From: Planctomycetota bacterium
GTDB lineage: Bacteria; Planctomycetota; PUPC01; DSUN01
Assembly (NCBI GenBank): GCA_016872875.1
Contig: VGYW01000006.1
Span: 1-45,899 of the forward strand
Length of the DNA: 45,899 nucleotides
Reading direction: 5' to 3'
In this document: positions 32,470 to 41,786 of the stretch, in pieces
Position numbering within the stretch: the stretch's first letter is position 1
How the letters are laid out: each line of letters opens with the position of its first letter
Made by a program: the position numbers and the translations under genes
Notes under the pieces: model-generated
Databases searched by the model: none
The model's input: the letters and a program-made list of their open reading frames with translations, nothing else
What the model was told of the DNA's origin: nothing

Positions 32470-34572
32470 GTGTCCACGCCTGATAGGGCTTCGGAGCAAG
32501 CGCCTGCCGCGGGAGCTCCACCGGTCACTTTCCGTGCGGCATGGGATGTGCATGTTCTCTGGTTGGTCCTGTGGGCGGCTGCGGCGGCTCTCTGGGGATG
32601 GGCGTTTCGCACATTGGAATGGCTGGATCTGAATGCCGGGCCGCGGCTCCTCCTATCTTGGGGGCCTCGGTTGATTGTCGTGTTCTGCGCGGCTCGTGTC
32701 CTTCTGGCCATGCGGCGCCGCATCATCCTGGATGAGGTCGCGCTGCGGTACTTCTCCGATTTCCGGCAGGATGAGATCCCGTGGGCGGACGTGGAGGAGG
32801 TCAAAGCGACGGCGCCGAGCAACCTGCTCTCTCCCCGGCTCATCCTCAGGCTGAAGAGGCCGGCGCGCTTCCACTCCCTCCTCGGCGTCAACCCATGCGT
32901 GTTTGACATCGGGCTGCACTGGCGGGAGCGGGAGCGGCTGGTGAGCGAGGTCCTCGCCCGAGCGCCTCATGCCATCGTCAGCAGCGCAACGCGGGTCTAC
33001 CTGGCCTCCCCCCACCAGGTGAAGTGGCGTCACCGCCTGCCGCCGCTCGTGGCCTCGGCCCTCGCCGCAGGCGCGCTCGGCTACGCGTTCCTTGATGGCT
33101 TGTGCTGGGAAGGTGGCTCGCTCGTAGGTGCGGTACTGGGCTTGGTGCTCTGCTATGTGTGCGCCCTGATGGGAGGACACGCCCTTGATGTTGAGTGGCG
33201 CTTCAAGTCCCACCTCGTCCGTGCAACCGGCCTTCTGGCTCTCCTCCTCTTGGCATTCGTGCCCCAGGCGCTGATGTTCGGCTCCAGGGGGCCGCTCACT
33301 ATCGTGTTCGCGGTTGGGTTCGCCTGGGCCGCTGTGACAACTGTACTGTGCCTGCCGATTCGCCCGAGGGGCTGGCAGGCGGCGGCCGGGTATGTGGTTG
33401 CCATCGCTGCGGCGCTCTTGCCGGCCTGGTGGCTTGGCCTCCGCGAGCAAGTGCCGTCGCGGCAGACCCGCGACTTCGTGCCCGCCGCGTTGCACATGGT
33501 CTGGTCGGCCGACGGCCGCTGGCTGTATTGTTCCGGCAGCGCCGCGGCCGAGAAGCCGACCGTGTGCCACGTTGTTGACCCGACCACTGCGGCTGTTCGC
33601 AGGTTGCCCACCGGAATTCCCGCTCTGTGCGCCCTCTCCTTTCGGGCGCCCGACTCACGCCACGTGCTCTACGCCGATGCCCGCAGGAAGGATGGGGAGC
33701 TGGTGTGCGAACTGTGGGCCGTTGAGCCCACGACAGGCAAGAAGACGCTCCTCCACACGGCCCCCGACCTGAGCATGCCTTCCCAGAGCTTACTTTCGCC
33801 AGATGGCCACGAGATGGTCTTTGCGGCGTACACGGAGAAGGGGGCGGAGCACTTCGTCCTGCGGCTGGCGGACCTCACGATCCGAAAGCTCGAGGTGGCT
33901 GCGGACCTCTCGCGCTTCAGCGGCATCCACTGGCAGCCCGACGGGGGGTTCCTCCTGAAGCAGCACCATTACGTAAGGAATGGGCCGACCGCGCTGTCCC
34001 TCTGGCGGCTCGGGTCGGGCGAGGATGAGCCTCGCATGGTCCATCGCGTAGCAGACTACCAGCTCACGTGGGGTCTCTCGCCCAATAGCCGCTGGGGGGC
34101 AGAGGTGAACACACCGGCGCAGCCGGAGATCGTTGACCTCGTCAGTGGGGAGAAGCTTGCGTTGGGCGCTCTGCCGCCCGGGCTCAGCACGGCGCAGAGC
34201 GCCTGGTCGCCCGACGGCGAGGTGTTTGCTTACGTGGCGGCGGAATCCGGGCGACACGTTCTCATTGTGATCCGCCCCGCCTCCGGTGTGGTCAGCAGAC
34301 CCTATGCAACCGATTGCACGATCGGCTCACTCGAGCTCTCGCGCGGCGGACGCTACGCGGCATGCAGGATCAGGAGGGGTTGGTGCGAGCACCTGCGCAT
34401 CGTAGACACGGCGACAGGTCGGGCCATCCGCCCCCACGTCGCCTCGACGTTCCTTGGCTCAATATCGCTCTCCTGGTCGCCCGCGGGCCAGGTCCTCGCC
34501 GTCGAGCGCAGCCGCCTCCGTGCCGAGGGCGAATTCGCCAGTTCCATCCGCCTCTACGAGCTCCCGCCGTGA
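32470..34572 (+). CDS. membrane protein with C-terminal WD40-like (PD40) beta-propeller
   Basis: 700 residues. Two helices near the N-terminus (about 25-45 and 58-80) are followed by a short PH-like segment (LDEVALRYFSDFRQDEIPWA). Five or so further helices span about 190-325. From about 345 the chain forms a TolB/PD40-type beta-propeller with recurring blade signatures such as MVWSADGRWLYCS, LLSPDGHEMVFAA, SAWSPDGEVFAYVA and LSWSPAGQVLAVER. It probably senses or binds something outside the membrane; no enzyme activity is visible. The start is GTG at 32470 with AGAGG upstream, only 10 nt after the ORF6N gene. The same strand and tight spacing suggest co-transcription. Confidence 0.75.
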   Translation: MSTPDRASEQAPAAGAPPVTFRAAWDVHVLWLVLWAAAAALWGWAFRTLEWLDLNAGPRLLLSWGPRLIVVFCAARVLLAMRRRIILDEVALRYFSDFRQDEIPWADVEEVKATAPSNLLSPRLILRLKRPARFHSLLGVNPCVFDIGLHWRERERLVSEVLARAPHAIVSSATRVYLASPHQVKWRHRLPPLVASALAAGALGYAFLDGLCWEGGSLVGAVLGLVLCYVCALMGGHALDVEWRFKSHLVRATGLLALLLLAFVPQALMFGSRGPLTIVFAVGFAWAAVTTVLCLPIRPRGWQAAAGYVVAIAAALLPAWWLGLREQVPSRQTRDFVPAALHMVWSADGRWLYCSGSAAAEKPTVCHVVDPTTAAVRRLPTGIPALCALSFRAPDSRHVLYADARRKDGELVCELWAVEPTTGKKTLLHTAPDLSMPSQSLLSPDGHEMVFAAYTEKGAEHFVLRLADLTIRKLEVAADLSRFSGIHWQPDGGFLLKQHHYVRNGPTALSLWRLGSGEDEPRMVHRVADYQLTWGLSPNSRWGAEVNTPAQPEIVDLVSGEKLALGALPPGLSTAQSAWSPDGEVFAYVAAESGRHVLIVIRPASGVVSRPYATDCTIGSLELSRGGRYAACRIRRGWCEHLRIVDTATGRAIRPHVASTFLGSISLSWSPAGQVLAVERSRLRAEGEFASSIRLYELPP

Positions 34573-34581
34573 GCAAGGGAG

Positions 34582-34600
34582 CGAGGACGACGAGGACGAT
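34582..34600. repeat. right arm of the distant inverted repeat
   Basis: CGAGGACGACGAGGACGAT, inverse of the arm at 31607-31634. It begins 9 nt after the stop codon of the propeller gene. Confidence 0.6.
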
Positions 34601-34674
34601 TGGCCCTGCAAGGAGATTCCGCGTGCAGGTATGCACGTCCTACCAGGATCGCCCTCTCGCAAGAGGGAAAGGGC

Positions 34675-35346
34675 TCACAGCCTTCCCAATGCGCGCCAGC
34701 GCTCGTACTCGTAGGGCCAGTCGGCCTTGCGCTGGACGACGAGGGCCTTCATGCGCTCGTAGAAGGCGCGACGCTCGGCGAGCTGGTTGGGGTAGGTGGC
34801 CTTCGCCTCGATGGCGTCCACTAGGGCGTTGCCGAGCGCGGCGGCGCCCTGGAGGACCGGGCGCGCCATCCCGGGGTCGGTGAGCTTCCAGCCCTCAGAG
34901 CCGACGCTCCCAACGGTCCAACAGCCCATCGCCCGGAGGAACCGCAGGATGTAGCCCTCGACTTCGGGGCTTTCGGCTCCGCCTGAGGTCACGACCGCGG
35001 CGGCGTGCTTCCCCGCCATCTCCTGGAGGTGGAGCGGGCCGCAGAAGCGGTCCATCAGGCACTTCATCTGCCCGCTCACGCTGAAGATGTAGTTGGGGCT
35101 GGCCAGCACGAGGCCGTCGGCGGCGAGGGCCGCGTTCTTGATCTTGTTGAAGTCGTCGTGGGTGGGACACCGGCCCGTCTTGTGGCACGTGTCGCACGCG
35201 CGGCAGGGGCCGACCTTGTGCTTGGCGAGCGAGAAGAGCGTCACGTTTGCCCCGCGTCCCTTCGCGGCGGCGAGCAGGGCCTCGAGCACCTTGCCCGTCG
35301 CCCCCTTCATGCCGTGCGGGCTGCCCAGAACGGCGACGATGTTCAT
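34675..35346 (-). CDS. iron-sulfur flavoprotein of the NADPH-dependent FMN reductase family
   Basis: 223 residues. The flavodoxin-like fold starts at once with MNIVAVLGSPHGMKGATGKV, where GSP-x-T forms the FMN phosphate loop. A compact cysteine motif, C48-x2-C51-x2-C54-x5-C60, is that of iron-sulfur flavoproteins (Isf), which bind a 4Fe-4S cluster. LASPNYIFSVSGQMKCLMDR is the typical FMN-site segment. Such proteins transfer electrons or reduce oxygen species in anaerobes. The start is ATG at 35346, with the ideal ribosome-binding site AAAGGAGGT 7 nt upstream and a promoter at 35371-35399. The gene stands alone. Confidence 0.9.
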   Translation of the reverse strand: MNIVAVLGSPHGMKGATGKVLEALLAAAKGRGANVTLFSLAKHKVGPCRACDTCHKTGRCPTHDDFNKIKNAALAADGLVLASPNYIFSVSGQMKCLMDRFCGPLHLQEMAGKHAAAVVTSGGAESPEVEGYILRFLRAMGCWTVGSVGSEGWKLTDPGMARPVLQGAAALGNALVDAIEAKATYPNQLAERRAFYERMKALVVQRKADWPYEYERWRALGRL

Positions 35347-35370
35347 GGGAGCACCTCCTTTCGATGCCCG

Positions 35371-35399
35371 ATGATACCACGCGAGGCAGAGCCTGTCGA
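35371..35399 (-). promoter_or_regulatory. promoter of the iron-sulfur flavoprotein gene
   Basis: On the minus strand, TCGACA (complement of 35394-35399), a 17-nt spacer and TATCAT (complement of 35371-35376). Confidence 0.55.
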
Positions 35400-35440
35400 G
35401 CGCTGCCCGAAGGGTTCAACTCAAGGGACCACAGCGACCA

Positions 35441-35511
35441 CAGGGACCCCAGGGACCACAAGGACCCGGTGCCCCTGTCCCTTGTGGTCCTTGTGGTCCC
35501 TGGGGTCCCTG
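35441..35511. repeat. GGGACCACA-type inverted repeat between divergent genes
   Basis: Arms 35441-35465 and 35487-35511 are perfect 25-bp inverted copies made of 9-nt GGGACCACA-like units; further weakly paired units extend left to 35425. The loop is about 21 nt. It lies between two divergent promoters, so it is not a terminator. Confidence 0.9.
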
Positions 35512-35525
35512 GCCTGCCCCTCGCG

Positions 35526-35554
35526 TTGATCTCGAAGCCCTCCCGTGCCACAAT
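35526..35554 (+). promoter_or_regulatory. promoter of the DUF4091-type glycosidase gene
   Basis: TTGATC (35526-35531), a 17-nt spacer and CACAAT (35549-35554), about 45 nt before the ATG. Confidence 0.45.
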
Positions 35555-35598
35555 TGGTGCGCCTGGGGGCTTCACGCTTTGGTGCAAAGGGGCAACAG

Positions 35599-37875
35599 AT
35601 GGCGCGATGGGCTGTGTGGCTTGCGCTGGCATCCTCGCTGGCCGTGGCCGAAACGGTCGTCCTTCAGGAAGGCGTCGGCGGCTACCAGGGCTGCACGACG
35701 AGCACGCTCTGGGGGCCGAAGGCGAGTAAGCCGGCCGATGCCGCGCCCACTGCGCTCTACCTGCGGGGGCTGGACAATGTCCTGGCCCTCCAGTTCGCCT
35801 TGCCCGAGGCCCTCAAGGGTAAGAAGCTCGCGCGGGCAAGGCTCGAGGTCTTCGTGCCTTCGGTCAACAAGCTCCGAATGATCTGCGAGATCTGGTGCGC
35901 GGGGGCCGCGGGCGAAGACTGCGTGCCCGGTTCCTATTCGCTCTGGGAGTACAACGGCCAGTGGTTCCCCCACAAGTACCGCTTCCTCGGCGTGCCGGAA
36001 GGCGGCAAGTGGATTGACTTCAATGTGACGCTGCCGGCCCGCAAGTGGCTCGCAGACCCGAAGTCGAACCTAGGCGTTGTGCTCAAGCCCCTCGCTCTGC
36101 CCGACAAGCGGATGCCCAACACGGCGGAGATTGACATCCCTTCGGAGAAGGCGGCCGACGCCTCGAAGCGTCCCCGCCTGATCCTCGACTTCGAGCCGCT
36201 GGAGAAGCCATATCTCGTCGGGATGACCCACTGCCTCGAGAAGTTCTGCGACCGCGACACGCGTTACCGCTTCTTCGGGCCGTTCAACGAATCCTACGAG
36301 ATGGCCATGGCGCGGAACGAGTTCGAGGGCCTCCAGGTGCTCGTCTACCCGATGAACGGCACGCTGGAGGGCGTGACGTTCGAGTGGAGCGATCTCGCCG
36401 ATGCGAAGAGCGGCGCGAGAATCCCGAAGGCCGACATCGCCTGCTTCCGCCAGGAGGTCTTCAGGCTCCACAAGAACGGCAAGATCAACGACTGGTATTT
36501 CCACGGCAAGAACTTCGACGTTCCCGACCCCCTGGTGACCCTGGCCCCCGCCGACCTGCCGGAGCACATGTCCACGCCCTACTGGTTCACAATTCGCACG
36601 CGGCCCGAGACCAAGGCGGGCAACTACGCCGGCACAATCACGGTGAAGCCGAAGAACGCCCCGCCCCGCGAGCTCAAGCTCGCCGTGAAGGTGTGGGACT
36701 ACAAGATTCCGGAGGTCTGGAACTTCGAGACAATGGGGCAGACGGTCTGGGGCGACATCGCACGCTGCTACGGCAAGCTCACGCCTGAGCTGAGGCGCAA
36801 GTACGTGGACTTCCTCCTCGACCACCGCTTCAGCCCCGTGGAGCAGTATGCCGACGTGCTCTCGCCGAACCTGCCCGACATCCCCTACTGCATCGAGCGG
36901 GGGATGAGCACCATCTACCTCTCGGGCAACTTCAAGGTCTCCGACCGTAGCGTCGAGGAGCTGAAGAGACGCTACGAGGCGGTCCAGAAGCTCGGGCTGA
37001 TCGACCAGGCGCTGGTCTACATCGGCGACGAGACGAAGGACTGGCCGGAGATGCGGAAGCGCGCGGACGCCATCCGCAAGGCCTGCCCCGAGCTGATGAT
37101 CATGATCGGCGGCAGCTTTCCCAGGCCAGAGCTGGAGGGGATCATTGACATCTTCGACCCGCAGATCGACGTCGGGAAGGGCAACCAGGTCTACTCGGTC
37201 AACGCCCAGGACATTCAGCCCCTGATCGCCAAGGCCCAGGGGCGGGGCGAGAAGTTCTTCTGGTATGTCGCCGCCGGCCCAATGCTCCCCTGCCCGAACG
37301 TGCAGATGGAGGAGCCGCTCATCGCCTCACGCGTCCTCTTCTGGCTCACCTGGAAGTTCGGCGTCACGGGCTTCGAATACTACTGCTACAACATCTGGCG
37401 GCACAACTACCCCGACAAGGACGGGAAGCGTTGGCCAGACAAGCCCTTCTACCCGCGCGGCTGGGGCGACACGAATGGCGACGGCATGCTCTTCTACCCC
37501 GGCCCCGACGGGCCGTTCAGCTCCGTCCGCTTCGAGAACATCCGCGACGGCATCGAGGACTGGGAGAGCCACTACGTGCTCCGCGACTACGTGGAGGCCT
37601 GCCTGCTCAGGCCCAGCTACCGGCCCGAGCCGCTCCTCGCCAAGGCCCAGGCCCTGCTCAAGGTGCCCGACGAGGTGACGAAGCTCGACTTCGTCAGTTG
37701 GACCTGGGAACCCGAAGTGCTGCTCAAGGCCCACCGCGAGCTGGGCGACACGATTGAGGCGCTCGCGAAGGTCGTTCCTGAGGAGGAGATGCTCAAGGTG
37801 CGGGTAGCGCGCAAGAAGGCCGAGATCGAGCGCCAGCGCGCCATGCTCAAAGCCCGCTCCGCAGCCGCGAAGTGA
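35599..37875 (+). CDS. secreted GH123-like/DUF4091 glycosidase with N-terminal DNRLRE-like domain
   Basis: 758 residues. A signal sequence (1-19) is followed by a DNRLRE-type beta-sandwich (about 22-215). A second beta-sandwich and a TIM barrel follow, and the C-terminal DUF4091 block ends GDGMLFYPGPDGPFSSVRFE then NIRDGIEDWES. In GH123 enzymes, beta-N-acetylgalactosaminidases, an adjacent Asp-Glu pair drives substrate-assisted catalysis. DE in VYIGDETKD (about 475-478) is the obvious candidate here. The start is ATG at 35599, with AAGGGG about 8 nt upstream; it opens with a good signal sequence. It ends directly at the next large secreted gene, so the two are likely co-transcribed. Confidence 0.82.
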   Translation: MARWAVWLALASSLAVAETVVLQEGVGGYQGCTTSTLWGPKASKPADAAPTALYLRGLDNVLALQFALPEALKGKKLARARLEVFVPSVNKLRMICEIWCAGAAGEDCVPGSYSLWEYNGQWFPHKYRFLGVPEGGKWIDFNVTLPARKWLADPKSNLGVVLKPLALPDKRMPNTAEIDIPSEKAADASKRPRLILDFEPLEKPYLVGMTHCLEKFCDRDTRYRFFGPFNESYEMAMARNEFEGLQVLVYPMNGTLEGVTFEWSDLADAKSGARIPKADIACFRQEVFRLHKNGKINDWYFHGKNFDVPDPLVTLAPADLPEHMSTPYWFTIRTRPETKAGNYAGTITVKPKNAPPRELKLAVKVWDYKIPEVWNFETMGQTVWGDIARCYGKLTPELRRKYVDFLLDHRFSPVEQYADVLSPNLPDIPYCIERGMSTIYLSGNFKVSDRSVEELKRRYEAVQKLGLIDQALVYIGDETKDWPEMRKRADAIRKACPELMIMIGGSFPRPELEGIIDIFDPQIDVGKGNQVYSVNAQDIQPLIAKAQGRGEKFFWYVAAGPMLPCPNVQMEEPLIASRVLFWLTWKFGVTGFEYYCYNIWRHNYPDKDGKRWPDKPFYPRGWGDTNGDGMLFYPGPDGPFSSVRFENIRDGIEDWESHYVLRDYVEACLLRPSYRPEPLLAKAQALLKVPDEVTKLDFVSWTWEPEVLLKAHRELGDTIEALAKVVPEEEMLKVRVARKKAEIERQRAMLKARSAAAK

Positions 37876-37877
37876 GG

Positions 37878-37984
37878 AAGAAGAGAATGGCCCACGAAAC
37901 ACGCGAAACACGCGAAAGAAGATCGGCTGATTGGCTTTGTCTGCTTTCGCGTGTTTCGCGTGTTTCGCGGGCACTCCTCTTCTT
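37878..37984. repeat. GAAACACGC-type hairpin spanning the start of the next gene
   Basis: Arms 37878-37918 and 37944-37984 match at 37 of 41 positions when inverted; the inner 23 bp (37896-37918 with 37944-37966) are perfect. The ATG at 37887 and the first ~30 codons of the 1248-residue protein lie within the hairpin, so it is both a repeat and coding sequence. Confidence 0.88.
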
Positions 37985-40900
37985 TCTTCCCGCTTGCGGG
38001 CTCGCGGCGGGCAACATCTGGCAAGGCGGGAACGCCAGGGGGCCGAATGACTGGAACCTCCCCGCGAACTGGTCGGCGAACAAGACCCCATCGGCTGCCG
38101 ACCCCGCCGACGTGCTGATCCCAGGCAAGCTGGAGAGCTACCCTGAGCTGAAGGAGGACGCGGCGGTCGGCGGCAGCCTCCGCATCGCCGCGGGCGGCTC
38201 CCTCGACCTCTGCGGCCATAACCTCGCAGTCGGAGCCGCGGTCCGCGACACCCCCGACGGCCCCGACACCCTCCACACGCCGAAGACCCCCTACGGCCTC
38301 TTCATCGAGAAGGGGGGCGACCTCGATGCCTTCGAGGGGAAACCCACTATCACCATCGGCCTCGGCGGACTGGTGAACCAGGGGACGCTCAAGGGCACCC
38401 CCGCGGTCCGCATCACAGGCGTCTTCCACGGCTTCGCCATCCAGCCCGGCGAGGCGCAGCTCGCGGCGCTCTCACTCGGCCCCTCGCCCTATCCCTACCA
38501 GCTCACGCTCGCCGGCAAGCTCGCCGTGGCGGGGAACGTGGAGCTCGCGGGCGGCGAGCTCGTCGTGGCGAAGGATGCCGCGCTCCTGGTCGGGGGCGAC
38601 CTCGTCTTCCGGGGGAAGGCCGGCCCCGCCTGCCTCACGCCGCATGGCGACGTGCAGCTCCACGGCACCGTGAAGAGCGAAGGCTCCGCGCACGACCTCG
38701 GCGGCGCTACGGGCTGGGTCACGCTCGTCGGCAAGGGCGACCAGACGCTTCGCCCCGGCGGAACCCTGCCCCCGCTCCGCCTCCAGAAGCCCGACGGCTC
38801 GGTCACGCCCTCGGGCGACCTCCATTGCGCCGGCCTCTTCATCGCCCCCGGCAACACCCTCAGCCTCGCCGCCGGCCAGAGGCTCATCCTCGGCTCCACA
38901 GCCGCCGAGTGGCGCATTGACCCCGCCGACAAGATGATCGTGAAGACCTGGCACCCGTGGCGGAGCTGCCGCGACCTCACCAACCAGGGCACGCTCATCG
39001 GCTCGCCCGCCGTGCCGTTCGTCATCCACGCCGACGTTGGCGGCAAGGCCTACGCCGTGAGTGGCTCCTACGCCTTCAAGCGCAAGGCCGAGGAGGTCAA
39101 GGAAGGCGAGCCACTGCGCCCGACCGCCGGCCTCCACGCCGGCGACCTCTCCCTCAACCGTCCCGACAGCCGCCTGGCGATCAAGGACGGCGATCTCTTC
39201 CTCGACGGCAAGCCCGCGGTGAGCATCAAGAAGCCCGATGAGATCGACGCTGCACTCGAAGGCGATGAGAAGGCGCGAATCACCGACCTCAAGCTGGCTG
39301 TCGTTCCGTCGCCCGAGGCCGACCGGAGTAAGATGGTCAACGTCGCTCCCTTCGTCAAGGCCATCCGCCCCTCGCCCTCGGTCGGCCAGAGCATCTGGCA
39401 TGCTGTGGACGGCTCGGAGGCCACGATTGCGAGCTTTCGCACGGGCGTCGGCCTCGCCGGCTCCTACGAGTTCGTCCTTCCCAAGCCGATGGAGGTGTCC
39501 GCCGTCCGCTTCCTCCAGGGACCGCTGTTCACGTTCCGCGCCGTGCTGTGCGCCTACACTACGGGGCGCGGGGCCTGCGACACCATCCTCGGCGCCCTGC
39601 TCGACGGCGCGCCGAACGCCTGGCGCGAGCTTGCCTTCCCGCCCGCGACCGTCCACCGCCTCAAGCTCCGCGCACTCGAAGGCCAACGCGGCTGGGAGCA
39701 GAGCTTCCCGCAGCTCGCCGAGCTCGAAATCTACGCGCCCCAGGCCGCCGTCGCCGGTCTCGACAAAGCCATCCCCCTCCGCAAGGCCGAACCCGTGCCA
39801 AGAGACGCCAGGCGCTTCGTCATCGGCCCGCCTGTGAAGACCGATTGGCCGGCGCCTAAGCCGGAAGACCGCATCACGAAGTGCATCACCGCCGACCTCT
39901 GGATGTTCGGGATCAACCTCGAGGCCCCGCCCGCCAAGCCCTTGAGCGAGCTCGACCACTGCCTCAAGGTGGTCAAGGACATCAAGGGCCTGGGCGCCGA
40001 CGGCGTGCTCCTCTTTGTCGAGGCCGAGATGAGCGCCTTCTGGCCCACCCCCAACTTCCGCTGGCGGACGAAGGACAACGCCCCGCCCCCCAACCGCGAC
40101 CTCCTCAAGGAGCTCACCGACACCCTCCATGCCCACGGCCTCAAGCTCTACGTCATCTTCCTCGGCCGCTTCATGGAGTGCTACATCGGCCCGAAGGAGA
40201 AGGATGGCTGGCAGACACTTCTCGAAGAGGCCGCGGCTCGCGGCATTGACGGCCTCAGCCTCTGCCACGACGAGGCCTTCTACGGCCTTGACAAGCCCGA
40301 GGGCAAGACACGCCCCAAGGACGACCCCTTGCGCCTCGCCTTCCAGAAACGCTTCGGCCCAGGCAGCGACCTGCCCGAGAGCATCTGGCAGGACACCGTT
40401 GACTACAAGCGCTGGACGCTCTGGTGCTACGAGCAGCTCGGCGAGCGCTTCCGCCGCTACCGCGACGCCGTGCGGAAGGCCAACCCCAAGTGCGAGACCT
40501 TCCTCATCATCGGCTCGCACGCGGTCTCCGCCAACAACCGCATGACCTATTGCCTCGCCTACGACGTCATCGGCCACGTCGCCGACCTCGACTACCTGGG
40601 CACCGACTACCAGGAGGCCGAGACCCGCGTGTGGGCCGCCTCGGCCCGCAACCGCCGCGCCGCAATGGAGCTCTTCGTCCCGCCGTCGGTTCGCGAGGGC
40701 ATTCAGGCCGCGCTCCAGGGCGCACGCCTCATCGCCTGGTATCGCCACAACTACATCGCGTCGCAGAAATCCGCCGACCACCGCCGCCGCGAGATCGCCT
40801 TCCTCAACGCCCTCGAACGCTGGGGCGTCACCCGCGCCCAGACACCCAAGGCCCTAGCCGTCCTCGCCTCGCGCGCCTCTGAGGACTGGTGGGACAACGA

Positions 40901-41633
40901 CCACGGCACCAACTGGCTCGGCTCCAACCCCGCCGCCAAGCAGGGCTTCTGGACCGCCCGACTCGTCAACCAGTTCCTCAACGCCAACGGCTACCCCCAC
41001 GACCTCTACTACCTCGACCACCCCGACGGCCTCAAGGACATCGGGCAGTACAAGGTCATCTTCCTCCCCTTCCCCTACTCGGTCTCCAAGCAGGCTGCGG
41101 AGGTGCTGGCGAAGGCCCACGCCGGCGGCTCGCGGCTCCTCATCGCCCAGCGGCTCGGCGAGGTGGACGAGGTGGGCGCCAAGCACGACCGCCCCATCCT
41201 CGCCGACCTCGTGGCGGAGGGGCGCGACGACGGCTCCGTCGCCTACCTCGCCCGCAACCTCGTCGAGTGGGAGATCGAGCCCGCCTTCGCCCAGGACTTC
41301 GCCAAGGCCCTCGACGACGCCCTCGGCCCCTCCAAGCCCCTCTACCTCCACAAGCACGGCTGCAACGTCGAGGCCTACCTTGCCGAAAGCGCCCCCCTAC
41401 ACACATTCCTCACCCTCATCAACTGGCAGGACTCCGAGGCCGACTTCGAGGTTGGCCTCCCCCTCCCCGCTGGCACCTACCGCATCCACACCCTCGCCGC
41501 CTCCGACCCATCCGCCGAGTGTAGTGGTCTACTCACTGGCAAGGACTCCTTTCCCGCCGCCGACCTCCGCCGCTTCGCCATCAAGCTCCCCCCAGGCGAC
41601 GTCCGCCTCATATGCGTCCAACGCTCGGACTGA
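37887..41633 (+). CDS. giant secreted beta-helix/glycosidase-like protein
   Basis: 1248 residues. The N-terminus (MAHETRETRERRSADW, then LLSRVSRVSRALLFFLPACG) is encoded by the hairpin at 37878-37984 and includes the hydrophobic signal segment. Residues ~50-430 form a repetitive beta-rich, probably beta-helical, region that begins with NDWNLPANWSANKTPSAADP. About 480-640 is F5/8-type discoidin-like (VRFLQGPLFTFRAVL, LAELEIYAP). About 670-1080 looks like a TIM-barrel glycosidase, with the acidic motif LCHDEAFYG near 793 as candidate catalytic site. A beta-domain follows. The start is ATG at 37887, with GAGG 8 nt upstream; GTG at 37872 overlaps the previous stop and is an alternative. Substrate and precise family are unknown. 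Confidence 0.75.
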   Translation: MAHETRETRERRSADWLCLLSRVSRVSRALLFFLPACGLAAGNIWQGGNARGPNDWNLPANWSANKTPSAADPADVLIPGKLESYPELKEDAAVGGSLRIAAGGSLDLCGHNLAVGAAVRDTPDGPDTLHTPKTPYGLFIEKGGDLDAFEGKPTITIGLGGLVNQGTLKGTPAVRITGVFHGFAIQPGEAQLAALSLGPSPYPYQLTLAGKLAVAGNVELAGGELVVAKDAALLVGGDLVFRGKAGPACLTPHGDVQLHGTVKSEGSAHDLGGATGWVTLVGKGDQTLRPGGTLPPLRLQKPDGSVTPSGDLHCAGLFIAPGNTLSLAAGQRLILGSTAAEWRIDPADKMIVKTWHPWRSCRDLTNQGTLIGSPAVPFVIHADVGGKAYAVSGSYAFKRKAEEVKEGEPLRPTAGLHAGDLSLNRPDSRLAIKDGDLFLDGKPAVSIKKPDEIDAALEGDEKARITDLKLAVVPSPEADRSKMVNVAPFVKAIRPSPSVGQSIWHAVDGSEATIASFRTGVGLAGSYEFVLPKPMEVSAVRFLQGPLFTFRAVLCAYTTGRGACDTILGALLDGAPNAWRELAFPPATVHRLKLRALEGQRGWEQSFPQLAELEIYAPQAAVAGLDKAIPLRKAEPVPRDARRFVIGPPVKTDWPAPKPEDRITKCITADLWMFGINLEAPPAKPLSELDHCLKVVKDIKGLGADGVLLFVEAEMSAFWPTPNFRWRTKDNAPPPNRDLLKELTDTLHAHGLKLYVIFLGRFMECYIGPKEKDGWQTLLEEAAARGIDGLSLCHDEAFYGLDKPEGKTRPKDDPLRLAFQKRFGPGSDLPESIWQDTVDYKRWTLWCYEQLGERFRRYRDAVRKANPKCETFLIIGSHAVSANNRMTYCLAYDVIGHVADLDYLGTDYQEAETRVWAASARNRRAAMELFVPPSVREGIQAALQGARLIAWYRHNYIASQKSADHRRREIAFLNALERWGVTRAQTPKALAVLASRASEDWWDNDHGTNWLGSNPAAKQGFWTARLVNQFLNANGYPHDLYYLDHPDGLKDIGQYKVIFLPFPYSVSKQAAEVLAKAHAGGSRLLIAQRLGEVDEVGAKHDRPILADLVAEGRDDGSVAYLARNLVEWEIEPAFAQDFAKALDDALGPSKPLYLHKHGCNVEAYLAESAPLHTFLTLINWQDSEADFEVGLPLPAGTYRIHTLAASDPSAECSGLLTGKDSFPAADLRRFAIKLPPGDVRLICVQRSD

Positions 41634-41786
41634 AAGCGCCTAACCATCGTAGCGCCAACACGTTACGTCGCCGGAAGCCCCGCCCGCGCGCCAGCTCTTC
41701 ACTTTTCGCCGGGCCTCTTCACTTTTCGACACCCCCCTCACCGCCCCCTCCGCCACCCGGCGGACCGTGCTCCCGCCAAGACCCTC

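Noticed and set aside
38472..40781. 769-codon minus-strand open frame opposite the giant secreted gene
   Set aside because: Composition is repetitive Gly/Ala/Val/Glu and the plus strand has a consistent secreted-enzyme architecture.
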